Shown: piece after piece, positions 1 through 8,927 of the stretch
How positions within the stretch are numbered: position 1 is the stretch's first letter
How the letters are laid out: each line of letters opens with the position of its first letter
From: Vibrio cincinnatiensis DSM 19608
GTDB lineage: Bacteria > Pseudomonadota > Gammaproteobacteria > Enterobacterales > Vibrionaceae
DNA: 64,000 nucleotides
Assembly: GCF_900167345.1 (NCBI RefSeq)
Contig: NZ_FUXB01000006.1
Span: 1-64,000 of the forward strand
Direction: 5' to 3'
Notes under the pieces: generated by a model
The model's input: only the letters and a program-made list of their open reading frames with translations
What the model was told of the DNA's origin: nothing
The model's database searches: none
Position numbers and translations under genes: made by a program

Positions 1-12
1 AAAAAAAAGTAT

Positions 13-31
13 CCACCGGCATAGCCGGTGG
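13..31. terminator. Subterminal hairpin of the IS200-type element, right (downstream) end
   Basis: An 8-bp perfect stem (CCACCGGC / GCCGGTGG) with a 3-nt loop is followed by TTTTT on the plus strand and preceded by a run of A. It could serve both as a transposase recognition hairpin and as a bidirectional terminator. Confidence 0.6.
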
Positions 32-111
32 TTTTTCATATGCGCCTATAAGGCTCTTCTACTGGCAGCGCCCTAACAGGCGCATATCGATCTGACATTT
101 GCATATGATGA

Positions 112-570
112 TTACTTGCGGCCCGTAAACGGGCTTCCTGGATAGGAGATCGACAATTGTTCTCCCATTTTATCCTGCTCCAACTGGTGCTTTATGTAAT
201 CTTGGATCTTCTTCGTATTCTTACCGACCGTATCTACGTAATAACCTCGACACCAAAATTCTCGATTCCGATATTTGAACTTCAAATCACCAAAGCGCTC
301 ATAAAGCATCAAACTACTTTTACCTTTCAAATAACCCATAAACGCGGAAACACTCATTTTGGGCGGAATTTCCAAAAGCATGTGGATATGGTCGGCACAA
401 CACTCCGCTTCAAGAATGTTCACATTCTTCCATTCACATAGCTTCCTTAATATCTCTCCGATGGCTCTACGTTTTTCTCCATAAAACACCTGTCGCCGAT
501 ACTTCGGTGCAAAGACTATGTGGTATTTACAGTTCCAACGCGTATGCGCTAAGCTCTTTTCGTCCCCCAT
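112..570 (-). CDS. tnpA: IS200/IS605-family Y1 transposase TnpA
   Basis: This 152-residue single-strand transposase cuts and joins the ends of the element by HUH/Y1 chemistry. The metal-binding HUH motif is HIH at residues 61-63 and the likely nucleophile is Tyr125 in the helix KIQDYIKHQ. The length is normal for IS200 TnpA and no frame break is seen, so it is probably functional. No TnpB accompanies it, which fits IS200 sensu stricto. The leader carries a long inverted repeat, known in IS200 to limit translation. Family assignment is secure; the exact IS name was not determined. Confidence 0.93.
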   Translation of the reverse strand: MGDEKSLAHTRWNCKYHIVFAPKYRRQVFYGEKRRAIGEILRKLCEWKNVNILEAECCADHIHMLLEIPPKMSVSAFMGYLKGKSSLMLYERFGDLKFKYRNREFWCRGYYVDTVGKNTKKIQDYIKHQLEQDKMGEQLSISYPGSPFTGRK

Positions 571-576
571 TGGGAC

Positions 577-645
577 CCCCTTTCAATTCTCGTTTAACTC
601 TTGCAGTTGCCAGACCGCAAAAGTGTTTTAACAAATTGAAAGGGG
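577..645. repeat. Leader inverted repeat of the IS200 transposase gene
   Basis: CCCCTTTCAATT (577-588) pairs perfectly with AATTGAAAGGGG (634-645) across 45 nt, immediately upstream of the tnpA start. In IS200 an inverted repeat at the same relative position folds in the mRNA and hides the ribosome-binding site. The same role is inferred here. Confidence 0.7.
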
Positions 646-681
646 TTTTATAACTGACTTATAGCTGAAAGCTTTACGGAA

Positions 682-704
682 CCCCCAGCCTAGCTGGGGG
701 TTTT
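682..704 (+). terminator. Left-end hairpin/terminator of the IS200-type element
   Basis: Stem CCCCCAGC (682-689) and GCTGGGGG (693-700) with loop CTA is followed by TTTT. It lies at the position where IS200 carries a terminator that blocks incoming transcription. It probably also forms the transposase-recognised end hairpin. Confidence 0.65.
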
Positions 705-712
705 CTCTATAC

Positions 713-740
713 AAAAAAGCCCCGCAATATTATGCGGGGC
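713..740 (-). terminator. Intrinsic terminator of the put operon
   Basis: GCCCCGCA (719-726) pairs with TGCGGGGC (733-740). Read on the minus strand it is followed by a T-run (the A-run at 713-718). It lies 27 nt after the putP stop codon and abuts the IS element. Confidence 0.8.
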
Positions 741-766
741 AGTAAGAAAACCATGCAAAATCTCGT

Positions 767-2257
767 TTATTCGAGTTCAACCAGTTGCTTCTTAAAACGA
801 AGGTGCTGTGATTTAACCGTTTCTTCGGGCTCAGAAGATAAACCGCTCACCAACACAATAGCCACTGTCGAGAAAACAATACCGGGTATAATTTCATACA
901 CATCAAACCATCCCCCCGTTAATTGTTTCCAAAGCACGATTGTTACCCCACCAACAATAATGCCAGCCAAAGCACCATTACGGTTCATCCGAGACCAGTA
1001 AAGGCTTAACACCAGTGCAGGGCCAAAAGCGGCACCAAACCCAGCCCACGCATAAGAAACCAAACCCAGTACAGAGCTATCTGGTGTCATGGCTAAAATT
1101 AAGGCCACAATCGAAATCAAAACCACAGCCAAACGTCCAACGCGCACCACTTCTTCAGAGCTGGCTTCTTGTTTAAAGACCTGTTTGTAGAAATCTTCCG
1201 CGAGAGCCGATGAAGAAACCAATAATTGTGAGTCAGCCGTACTCATGATCGCGGCTAAAATCGCCGCTAACAAAATGCCAGCAATCACCGGATGGAAAAT
1301 CGCATTGACCAGTAGCATAAAAATTTTCTCACCATCATCTAGCTGCATAGCACCACTATTGGTGACATACACTAAGCCCACCATTCCCACTAACATCGCA
1401 CCAAACATAGACAATGCCGTCCAGCTCACCGCAATCCAACGGGCGGTGGTAAGATCTTTGTTTGAGCGAGCCGCTTTAAAACGCGCCAAAATATGTGGCT
1501 GACCAAAGTAACCAAAACCCCAACCGACTAAAGACAAAATCGCAATACTGGACAACGGTTGACCTTTCATATCATCCCATAAAGTCAACAGTTGTGGATT
1601 AATGGCATTTAAATCACTTTCTAGCTGCTCAAACCCTCCGTTCATGGCCGCAATAGGGACAATCAACAAAGCGGCAGCCATTAGTAATCCTTGAACGAGA
1701 TCGGTCCAGGACACGGCAAGGAACCCCCCAAATAAGGTATAAGACACAACGCAAATTGTTCCAATTATCACCGCGGTGGTGTAGTCGAGCCCAAAAACGG
1801 TTTCAAACAATTTTCCGCCCGCAACTAAACCAGAACTGGTATAGAAAAGGAAAAATAAAAGAATGAAGAAAGCAGAAATCGTTTGAATGAGTTTCGATTT
1901 ATCATTAAATCGACGAGATAGAAACTCAGGCAAGGTGAGAGAGTCTGTAGTAATGCTATAGGTCCGTAAACGTTTGGCAGTGATCAACCAGTTTGCCCAA
2001 GTTCCCACCAATAACCCACCAGCAAGCCAGAAGGCTTCTATTCCAGCGGCATAAGCATAACCGGGTAATCCCAACAACAGCCAACCACTCATATCAGAAG
2101 CCCCAGCAGACAACGCTGCCGGCCACGGACCGAGAGAACGCCCCCCTAAAAAGTAATCCGTTGAGTTTTTGGTTCGCTGATAAGCAAACACACCGATAGC
2201 CAACATCATCATTAAATAAATGATGAAGGTTGTCGTAATAGCAAAGCTATTTTCCAT
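767..2257 (-). CDS. putP: Sodium/proline symporter
   Basis: This inner-membrane protein of 496 residues belongs to the solute:sodium symporter (SSS) family and imports L-proline with Na+. The N-terminal hydrophobic helix and the conserved SAGASDMSGWLLLGLPGY segment near residue 50, plus about 13 hydrophobic segments, match PutP, whose usual length is near 500. A GAGGAAAT ribosome site precedes the ATG. It is the last gene of a minus-strand run putA, ALDH-like protein, putP, so uptake is made together with the catabolic enzyme. Confidence is high because of the synteny with putA. Confidence 0.95.
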   Translation of the reverse strand: MENSFAITTTFIIYLMMMLAIGVFAYQRTKNSTDYFLGGRSLGPWPAALSAGASDMSGWLLLGLPGYAYAAGIEAFWLAGGLLVGTWANWLITAKRLRTYSITTDSLTLPEFLSRRFNDKSKLIQTISAFFILLFFLFYTSSGLVAGGKLFETVFGLDYTTAVIIGTICVVSYTLFGGFLAVSWTDLVQGLLMAAALLIVPIAAMNGGFEQLESDLNAINPQLLTLWDDMKGQPLSSIAILSLVGWGFGYFGQPHILARFKAARSNKDLTTARWIAVSWTALSMFGAMLVGMVGLVYVTNSGAMQLDDGEKIFMLLVNAIFHPVIAGILLAAILAAIMSTADSQLLVSSSALAEDFYKQVFKQEASSEEVVRVGRLAVVLISIVALILAMTPDSSVLGLVSYAWAGFGAAFGPALVLSLYWSRMNRNGALAGIIVGGVTIVLWKQLTGGWFDVYEIIPGIVFSTVAIVLVSGLSSEPEETVKSQHLRFKKQLVELE

Positions 2258-2327
2258 TGATATTTCCTCTATTTATAAGATCGCTTTCTGTCACTCCCTC
2301 AACCATCAAGGGAGAAGCAGCAAGGGA

Positions 2328-3026
2328 TTAATGGCTTTCACTGCCTAACTCAAGTAATGTCGCATTTCCCCCGACAGCAGTAATATTTATCGTTCGCGTG
2401 CGCTCGGTAATGAAACGCAGCGATAAATGTGGATCATGAGCGGTAGGTAGCTGGATAAAATCGGTTTCAGAAATGAGATTAATAACGGCACCGGAACGTT
2501 TCGCTAATTGTCGATTAAGCCGACGCTCTCGTTCTCGATGTCCAACATAACCAACACAACCAACCTCTGATTCAATTAAGGTTTGGTAGGCATCTAATGA
2601 AGTTAACTGCAACAGATGAACCGGTAGCGAAGCCTGTTGCACAGCAGAATGGAGTGCGGTTGTCATTCCATGATCGTCACTGCATACAATCACACTATTG
2701 CCAGCCACGAGGGCACACACGATCTGAGCAACCGCTGCCGACTGCCCAGCTTGGCTTTGCTCCTCTTGAATAATCAACGCTACACCGCGCCCCGCAGTAT
2801 AAAGTTCGTTGCTCTCACCCGTTGGCCCAACCAAGCCATAAGGCTGAGCAAGCAAAGCAGAAGCATGTTCAAGGTGATAGGTTATGAACCAAGATGAATT
2901 TTCCTTCTCTTGTTCTAATTCATATTTAAGAGAAAGTAAGTGCTCACATCTTGTATCAAAAGAAGTAAAGTTCCAGTTTTCCCAAGCCAATAAAGCATCA
3001 GTAAAACAGGTGACTTGATGTACCAT
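2328..3026 (-). CDS. ALDH-superfamily-like C-terminal PutA domain protein (stand-alone)
   Basis: This 232-residue protein lies 23 nt after putA in the same operon. It has no catalytic Cys region of an aldehyde dehydrogenase. It ends with an ITAVGGNATLLELG segment that resembles the conserved C-terminal tail of long bifunctional PutA proteins (NTTAAGGNASL type). The segment GRGVALIIQEE...ALVAGNSVIVCSDD looks like a Rossmann-type ALDH fold. Vibrio genomes often label the gene a putative 1-pyrroline-5-carboxylate dehydrogenase, but a structural role, covering the P5CDH active site or tunnel of the short PutA next door, is the better inference. The function has not been shown. Confidence 0.7.
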   Translation of the reverse strand: MVHQVTCFTDALLAWENWNFTSFDTRCEHLLSLKYELEQEKENSSWFITYHLEHASALLAQPYGLVGPTGESNELYTAGRGVALIIQEEQSQAGQSAAVAQIVCALVAGNSVIVCSDDHGMTTALHSAVQQASLPVHLLQLTSLDAYQTLIESEVGCVGYVGHRERERRLNRQLAKRSGAVINLISETDFIQLPTAHDPHLSLRFITERTRTINITAVGGNATLLELGSESH

Positions 3027-3049
3027 AAGTAAAATCCTCGCTCAGCCAG

Positions 3050-6000
3050 TTAGTGATACTTCACTTGAGTAAAACGGTATAAATAATGAGGCCCTCCGGC
3101 TTTTGGTCCGGTACCCGACAAACCTTGCCCACCAAAAGGTTGCACCCCAACGACCGCCCCCACTTGATCTCGGTTAATGTAACAGTTCCCAACCCGAGCA
3201 TGTTTTTCTATCCAGCGATAAGTTGTTTCATTACGGCTATGAATCCCCATCGTCAAACCAAAACCGGTAGCATTAATACGTTGCACGACTTGAGGCAGCT
3301 CTTTGGCTTGATAGCGAACAATATGTAAAATCGGGCCAAACTGCTCTTCACTTAAGCAATCAATACCCGAAATTTCAAATGCCGTTGGGGCAACAAAATC
3401 GCCTTTCTGGCACGCTTCACTTAAAGTGAGTTGCGCGACTTTTTTCTGTGTTTTCGTCATATGGTCAATATGCTTTAGCAAACCCAGTTTGGCTTTTTCA
3501 TCAATCACTGGACCTATATCGGTAGTATGCAGGTAAGGAAGGCCAACGGATAACTCCTGCATCGCCCCTTGAATTAACGAGATAATGCGATCCGCGATAT
3601 CTTGCTGAACAAAAAGCACTCGCAGCGCTGAACAGCGCTGACCCGCCGATGCAAACGCCGAGCGTAGCACATCTCTAACCACTTGTTCTGGTAAGGCGGT
3701 ACTGTCTACAATCATGGCGTTTTGTCCCCCTGTTTCCGCAATAAAGGGAACCGGGTCGGCTTCCCGCTCGGCCAAGGTTTGGTTGATCCGCTGTGCGGTC
3801 GCGGTCGAACCAGTAAAAGCCACGCCAGCAATCGAGGGATGAGAGGTTAACGCTTGACCGATTAATGAACCTCGACCAGGGACAAATTGAATGACATCAT
3901 GAGGAAAACCCGCTTGTAACATCAAAGCTATCGCACGGGCAGCAATGAGGCTGGTTTGCTCTGCGGGTTTTGCCACTACCGTATTCCCCGCCACTAAAGC
4001 CGCGGTAATCTGACCAAGGAAAATGGCCAGTGGAAAATTCCAAGGGCTGATACAGACAAAAACCCCCCGCCCTTGGCGAGAAGCCTGCCGATTTTTCCCA
4101 TCAAATCCAGTGATGGCAACGGGTGATAACCGCTCGATTTGTTTGGCATAATAGCGACAAAAATCAACCGCTTCTCGCACTTCATCAATCGCATCATGGA
4201 TGGTTTTCCCCGCTTCTTGGTGACACAAGGCGCAAAGTTCTGGCAAATTGTCTTCTAATAAATCCGCCAATTTTTCCAGCTTTTCCCGCCGTTGATGCAC
4301 CGGTGTTTGGTTCCAATGAGCAAATGCAGCTTGAGCGTTCTCTATTGCTACGGAAACATGATCATGGGTAGCATGAAAAACATGGCCAACTTGAATTTGG
4401 CGATCATACGGTGCGGTCACCACGTTAGGTAGGATGTTAGCCTTGATCATGCTTTCGAGTTGCGATTCTCCATTCAAAATAGGAGCCGCTTGCCATTGCT
4501 GATTTAAATAGCGCTCAACTTGTTGTGTAAAGGGATTGGCTTCACTTTCAATATCGATGTTAATGCCATAAGCATTCTTTCGTTCAGGAAAAATATCAGG
4601 AGGCAGAGGGATCCGACGATTATGTAACGTCTCAAATGTCAGTAACTGCTGAGCTGGATGAGCCGTTAGTGTTTCAACTGGACAACGAGCATCGACTAAA
4701 CGATGGACAAATGAGCTGTTGGCACCATTTTCGAGCAATCGGCGAACCAAATAAGGCAGAAGATCTTTATGGCTACCCACCGGAGCATAAATGCGTACGG
4801 GTTGTTGATAGGTCGCCATGACCTGTTTGTAGAGCGCTTCTCCCATGCCATGTAAGCGTTGAAATTCAAAATCTTGATGGGTAGCCATAACAGCAATAGC
4901 GGAAACGGTTTGAGCATTATGACTGGCAAACTGTGGAAAAAGATGCCCACGAACCGGATCACTCAGTAAAAAACGGGCACAAGCCAAATAGGAAACATCC
5001 GTTGCTTCTTTACGGGTAAAAACAGGATAGTTCTCATAGCCACCTTGTTGTGACCATTTTATCTCGCTATCCCAATAAGCGCCTTTCACTAAACGTACAG
5101 GGATCAAATCTCCTTGCTGCTTAGCAAGCCCAGCCAACCAAACTAAAGTCGGTAAGGCTCGTTTAGAATACGCTTGCACCACTAATCCAAACTTTCCCCA
5201 ACCTCGAACAGATTCAGAGCGATACACTTTTTCGAAGAGTTGTAAAGAAAGCTCAAGCCGATCGGCTTCTTCAGCATCAATGGTGATCGCTACATCCAAG
5301 GCTTTTGCTCGCCCCAGCAACTGTAGTAACGTTTGGTAAAGCTCGGTCATCACTCGAGAGTAATTTGCCACTTCATAGCGAGGGTGCAATGCTGAGAGCT
5401 TGATTGAAATAGAGGGAGCGGGACCATGGGTACAGTCTTTATCTTGCCCAACGGCCTCAATCGCTTGTAGATAATCTTGAGCGTATTTCTGAGCATCGCA
5501 TTGGGTCAGCGCTGCCTCGCCAAGCATATCAAAAGAATAGGAATAGCCTTGCTCACGCATGGTTCGACCATTATTTTGCGCCTCCGCAATAGTACGACCC
5601 AGCACAAATTGGTAACCCATGATCTTCATTGCTTGATGCATAGCCTGACGAATAACTGGCTCAGAGAGTTTACTGATTAACCGATTTAACGCTTGAAGTG
5701 GGCTACGAGCATCACTGTGATCTAACCCGATCACTTTACCCGTTAGCATTAACCCCCAAGTGGATGCATTAACAAACACGGAATCTGAATTTTTTAAATG
5801 CGATGTCCAATCTGCGACACTCAGCCTATCTTTAATAAAGGCATCAGCAGTCTCTTTATCCGGAATTCGCATCAAAGCTTCCGCCAAACACATAAGTAAA
5901 ATGCCTTCCTGTGTATCTAAACTGTACTCAAGCAGAAGTGCATCAATCATTTGTATGGCTTTCTTATCTCGGCGTATCGCTTCGATCAAATGAGTCGTTT

Positions 6001-6166
6001 GATGAGTGATGGCGGAATGCTCCGCTTCACTTGGCATCGCAAGGGGAAGTAACTGCTTTAGCCATTGAGATTCGTCCACCATATAAAGTGGCGAGATCTG
6101 CATCCAGAGTTTGCTAAGGGGTTGCTCAACAAATTCTGGAATCAACACATCCGTTGCTGTAAACAT
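3050..6166 (-). CDS. putA: Bifunctional proline dehydrogenase / P5C dehydrogenase (short PutA)
   Basis: PutA converts proline to glutamate using FAD in the first step and NAD+ in the second, with P5C channelled between the two sites. The proline dehydrogenase barrel (roughly residues 160-470) shows SIKLSALHPRY, VRLVKGAYWD and the proline-binding end RRLLENGANSSFVHR. The ALDH half (from about 560) has the catalytic Cys near residue 845 in AGQRCSALRV and the AETGGQNAMIV glutamate loop. At 1038 residues it is the short class: it lacks the N-terminal ribbon-helix-helix repressor domain of enteric PutA, so control must come from elsewhere, probably the adjacent AraC gene. A GAGGAAA site precedes the ATG. 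Confidence 0.96.
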   Translation of the reverse strand: MFTATDVLIPEFVEQPLSKLWMQISPLYMVDESQWLKQLLPLAMPSEAEHSAITHQTTHLIEAIRRDKKAIQMIDALLLEYSLDTQEGILLMCLAEALMRIPDKETADAFIKDRLSVADWTSHLKNSDSVFVNASTWGLMLTGKVIGLDHSDARSPLQALNRLISKLSEPVIRQAMHQAMKIMGYQFVLGRTIAEAQNNGRTMREQGYSYSFDMLGEAALTQCDAQKYAQDYLQAIEAVGQDKDCTHGPAPSISIKLSALHPRYEVANYSRVMTELYQTLLQLLGRAKALDVAITIDAEEADRLELSLQLFEKVYRSESVRGWGKFGLVVQAYSKRALPTLVWLAGLAKQQGDLIPVRLVKGAYWDSEIKWSQQGGYENYPVFTRKEATDVSYLACARFLLSDPVRGHLFPQFASHNAQTVSAIAVMATHQDFEFQRLHGMGEALYKQVMATYQQPVRIYAPVGSHKDLLPYLVRRLLENGANSSFVHRLVDARCPVETLTAHPAQQLLTFETLHNRRIPLPPDIFPERKNAYGINIDIESEANPFTQQVERYLNQQWQAAPILNGESQLESMIKANILPNVVTAPYDRQIQVGHVFHATHDHVSVAIENAQAAFAHWNQTPVHQRREKLEKLADLLEDNLPELCALCHQEAGKTIHDAIDEVREAVDFCRYYAKQIERLSPVAITGFDGKNRQASRQGRGVFVCISPWNFPLAIFLGQITAALVAGNTVVAKPAEQTSLIAARAIALMLQAGFPHDVIQFVPGRGSLIGQALTSHPSIAGVAFTGSTATAQRINQTLAEREADPVPFIAETGGQNAMIVDSTALPEQVVRDVLRSAFASAGQRCSALRVLFVQQDIADRIISLIQGAMQELSVGLPYLHTTDIGPVIDEKAKLGLLKHIDHMTKTQKKVAQLTLSEACQKGDFVAPTAFEISGIDCLSEEQFGPILHIVRYQAKELPQVVQRINATGFGLTMGIHSRNETTYRWIEKHARVGNCYINRDQVGAVVGVQPFGGQGLSGTGPKAGGPHYLYRFTQVKYH

Positions 6167-6418
6167 GCGTTTTCCTCAATCTCACATCCGAGCAGATAGG
6201 CTCGAATTTCCTACAATGGCTAGCAGTGTATTTTGAGTGCATGAGGAATACTTGTCAAAAACTCCGATATTTTTATTGAAAACTCGGCAATTTAACAAAA
6301 TAGAAACACAATCACATCATCTTTATTCATATAAAACAGCAATTGATTATCAATGACGCCGTATCCACCCACAAAAAGAGAACGGTCATCAGAAAATCCG
6401 GAAAAAGTAAGAACGACA

Positions 6419-7243
6419 TTACCGATAACCGCTTTTTTTATACTGAGAAGGAGAGATCCCTTGAAGGCGTGAAAAAGTATGAGTAAAGGAACTTTGATTA
6501 GAAAACCCTGTTAATTCAGCGATTTGCCCAAGATTGAACTGCCCTTTTTCAATCAAAATTTTCGCCATCTCTATTCGTTTGTTTAAAACATATTGGTGCG
6601 GCGTTATTCCGACTTGCTCTTTAAATCGTTGATGGAATTGGCTCTCACCTAAATAGACACTTCCAGCAAGTTGAGCAATAGAAATTCGTCGGCTTAAATG
6701 CTGTTCGACATAACGATCAATGGCCTCTAAATCAAAGCGAGAGTCTTTACGATGAACGTTAAAGGCCGAAATATGGCGTAACAACAATGCTAAGACGGTA
6801 TCACTGCAAGCTCGGCTTAGGAGTAAATCATCAGGGCTGGCTCGCATTTCCAACACTAACATCTGAATCAGTTTTTGAATCGAACTATCTAGCTGGAAAT
6901 AAATGTCAACCTGAGACAATTCATTGATTTTTTGTAGTGTTAATGGGTCATCCTCTTTAGGCTGAGGCAGATTCAACACCAAAATATCCGATTGATTTCC
7001 CATACTCCCAAAAGCGTGATCGGTACTTGATGTCACCACACACCCCTGACCAGAACCGACGATATTCGCAACGCCCGATACCTCAAATTCAGCCAACCCT
7101 TTCAACCCAATGACAATTTGTGGGTAACTGTGCTCATGACAATCCATATAAGAAGGTAAAGTGATGAGCTCAGCAGGGCGAGGCGACAAAAGTTTGGCTC
7201 TTGTCGGTGATTCTAATGAGAAATTCAGTGAAGAAAGGTTCAT
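6419..7243 (-). CDS. AraC-family regulator, probable put operon activator
   Basis: This transcription factor of about 274 residues has an N-terminal cupin-like sensing region (around YMDCHEHSYPQIVIG) and a C-terminal double helix-turn-helix. The second HTH reads IAELTGFSNQSSFTHTFSRLQGISPSQYK, typical of the family. The reading frame extends upstream to 7309, but the ATG at 7243 (MNLSSLNF) is preferred because the cupin domain starts just after it. The gene lies directly upstream of putA on the same strand, and the local PutA lacks its own DNA-binding domain. A role as proline-responsive activator of putA is therefore likely but inferred. Confidence 0.85.
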   Translation of the reverse strand: MNLSSLNFSLESPTRAKLLSPRPAELITLPSYMDCHEHSYPQIVIGLKGLAEFEVSGVANIVGSGQGCVVTSSTDHAFGSMGNQSDILVLNLPQPKEDDPLTLQKINELSQVDIYFQLDSSIQKLIQMLVLEMRASPDDLLLSRACSDTVLALLLRHISAFNVHRKDSRFDLEAIDRYVEQHLSRRISIAQLAGSVYLGESQFHQRFKEQVGITPHQYVLNKRIEMAKILIEKGQFNLGQIAELTGFSNQSSFTHTFSRLQGISPSQYKKSGYR

Positions 7244-7663
7244 GATCGTTATCTCATGCGAGGACCTCTTGGCATAATATAACAGTTTAAGCGGAAGCCA
7301 AAACGACACACATTCTCTCTTGATCTTTTATCTCATGGCTTAAATCTCGTCCGACCGAGAAGAAATCTTCACCAATCACGATGCGGAACAATGATCAAGT
7401 GCACATAAATTACGGTCAATGAGTGTTCAATTAAAAAACGTTAAAGCAGATCGAAAATCGGAGCTTGCATATTTTAAGAATCTGCTCAAAATGAGGTGTG
7501 TACCATTATAAAATATACAAAATCAGTGACCTAATTGTATGATTTTGTATACTGTTGTGCTTTGAAGTTGGAAATTTTTACGATGAGTCAGCGTACTACT
7601 ATGCTGTCAAAAGTTTGTCTTTCGCCACGAAATCGTGGCTATATGAATTGTTGCAGGGACCTA
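7244..7663. other. Intergenic region with a lone RctB-type motif
   Basis: This 420-bp AT-rich divergent spacer lies between the AraC gene and the first PEGA gene. It carries GGAACAATGATCAAG at 7385-7399, identical to a motif at the chromosome II origin (see separate entry). A 7-bp stem GCCACGA/TCGTGGC (7624-7639) lies just before the start of the next gene. No small gene is convincing. Confidence 0.5.
7385..7399 (+). promoter_or_regulatory. RctB-type 15-mer remote from ori2
   Basis: GGAACAATGATCAAG here is exactly the reverse complement of the copy at 20962-20976 inside the origin. The GATC core is a Dam site. It lies about 13 kb from ori2 in a divergent promoter region. Binding by RctB is inferred from sequence identity only. 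Confidence 0.5.
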
Positions 7664-8770
7664 ATGATCAAATATCACCTCCCAGCGCTACTGCTTGCGC
7701 TAAGCCCTTTTTGGGTATCTGCATCGGTGTCCGCTGAAGAAATGACACAGGTAGATCCTGTGGCGGCCATTGATGAAAAAATAAGCATCAAACAAAATGA
7801 AATTGAAAATATTGCCTCAGAATTTGAAACCGAAGGAATTAAGCTTCAACAATTAAAAAATGAGCAGGCACGTCTACAACGCGAGAGCGAAGAGCTTCAA
7901 GCGAAACAAAATCGTGCAAAATCGGCGCTGGATAAACAATATAATCGCCTTCTTGAAGACCCAGATACCGATTTAGTCTCTTTTCAGCAGCGCTATCAAC
8001 AAGCTTGGACGGATGTAAAACAAAATCAATCCGAACAATTGTTGAATCAACAGACCATAACAGAAAGCGATATGCGTCTGTCACAAATGAAACAAAGACA
8101 TGCACGGCTGAAAACAGAATTTACGAACCTGCAAGAAAGCAAAATCGAAGCACGAGTGAAACGCTTAGACGCCGAATTACGTGAAAGTAAGGTGCTAGAA
8201 ACCAGTTTTCGGACGACCTGTTCAACCAGCATGACACTAGGAGAATGTGCTAACCAAGGGCAACTTCTTACTCGTCAAAGAGCAGTCAATACCTTCCGAG
8301 ATCAATTACTGGATCAACTCACTGAATCCGTTATTGCGAAACAAAATCTGCGGGGTGTGGAACTGAACATTCATGTTCAAGAGAGCCAAACCATTCGCAG
8401 TGGTTTTGAAGGTAATAATGAATACTTCACTCAAATGCAAGCTCAGCTACAAGCCAAACCCGAAGCCATTGCGGCCTGTAAATTGCTGAATGTCTCGACT
8501 CGGTACTGTTTAAAAAACTCAACAGAGACTAAGACAAGCAAAAGTGATAACAAACAGTGGGCCAATGTCACCGTACGTTCTGATCAATACCATGACCTAG
8601 TGACCATTAATGGTATCCAGTACGGTAGCACTCCCGTTGAAATCGTTTTACCTGCGGGAAGACACCAAATTACCGTAGCCAAAGACGGGTTCGAAACTTA
8701 TAACCGTGTCGTCACCATTAACGGAAACGACACTATTTGGGTAAAACTTCGCCCCAATAAAGGTGAATAA
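7664..8770 (+). CDS. Periplasmic coiled-coil protein with C-terminal PEGA domain
   Basis: This secreted protein of about 368 residues has a cleavable-looking signal peptide (MIKYHLPALLLALSPFWVSA). A long Gln/Glu/Lys-rich coiled coil follows (about 30-190). A C-terminal PEGA domain (about 300-366) contains VTINGIQYGSTPVEIVLPAG and DGFETYNRVV. The ATG at 7664 is chosen because it gives a clean signal peptide and follows a GCAGGGA ribosome site; the frame extends upstream to 7535 without either. It is a paralogue of the next gene, from which it differs mainly by lacking the C-terminal SUMF1-like domain. PEGA domains are usually surface or wall associated. No function is known to me. Confidence 0.75.
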   Translation: MIKYHLPALLLALSPFWVSASVSAEEMTQVDPVAAIDEKISIKQNEIENIASEFETEGIKLQQLKNEQARLQRESEELQAKQNRAKSALDKQYNRLLEDPDTDLVSFQQRYQQAWTDVKQNQSEQLLNQQTITESDMRLSQMKQRHARLKTEFTNLQESKIEARVKRLDAELRESKVLETSFRTTCSTSMTLGECANQGQLLTRQRAVNTFRDQLLDQLTESVIAKQNLRGVELNIHVQESQTIRSGFEGNNEYFTQMQAQLQAKPEAIAACKLLNVSTRYCLKNSTETKTSKSDNKQWANVTVRSDQYHDLVTINGIQYGSTPVEIVLPAGRHQITVAKDGFETYNRVVTINGNDTIWVKLRPNKGE

Positions 8771-8819
8771 TTTCTCACAGCAAGGCGATTTTATCGCCTG
8801 ATTTCACAAAGCTGTTGCT

Positions 8820-8886
8820 AAAACGCCGTTTGGATCTTAAGTTATTGAAAGATGACTTCTGATAGAACGGCGTTTTCGTTTAGAAT
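8820..8886. repeat. 11-bp inverted repeat between the two PEGA genes
   Basis: AAAACGCCGTT (8820-8830) and AACGGCGTTTT (8876-8886) are perfect complements across 45 nt, ending 41 nt before the start of the second PEGA gene. A smaller GGCGA/TCGCC hairpin at about 8784-8798 precedes it. This could be a leader structure or a protein-binding palindrome. Confidence 0.5.
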
Positions 8887-8927
8887 AGTGCCAACCATTT
8901 TCAAAAATTTAACTGAAGTAGGCAACA

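Larger units (their letters stand above)
1..712 (-). mobile_element. IS200-type insertion sequence (IS200/IS605 family)
   Basis: A single Y1-transposase gene is flanked by subterminal hairpins, with no terminal inverted repeats. One hairpin lies at 13-31 (8-bp stem CCACCGGC, 3-nt loop) and the other at 682-700 (8-bp stem CCCCCAGC, loop CTA, then T residues). A 12-bp inverted repeat (577-588 with 634-645) sits in the leader of the transposase gene. This layout matches canonical IS200, which is about 0.7 kb, has a terminator-like hairpin near its left end, and has a second inverted repeat that masks the tnpA ribosome site. Exact ends are inferred from those distances, and the left boundary could be just outside the window. 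The element looks intact. Confidence 0.7.

Noticed and set aside
157..441. 94-codon plus-strand ORF within the IS element
   Set aside because: Antisense shadow of the transposase gene, which has intact catalytic motifs.
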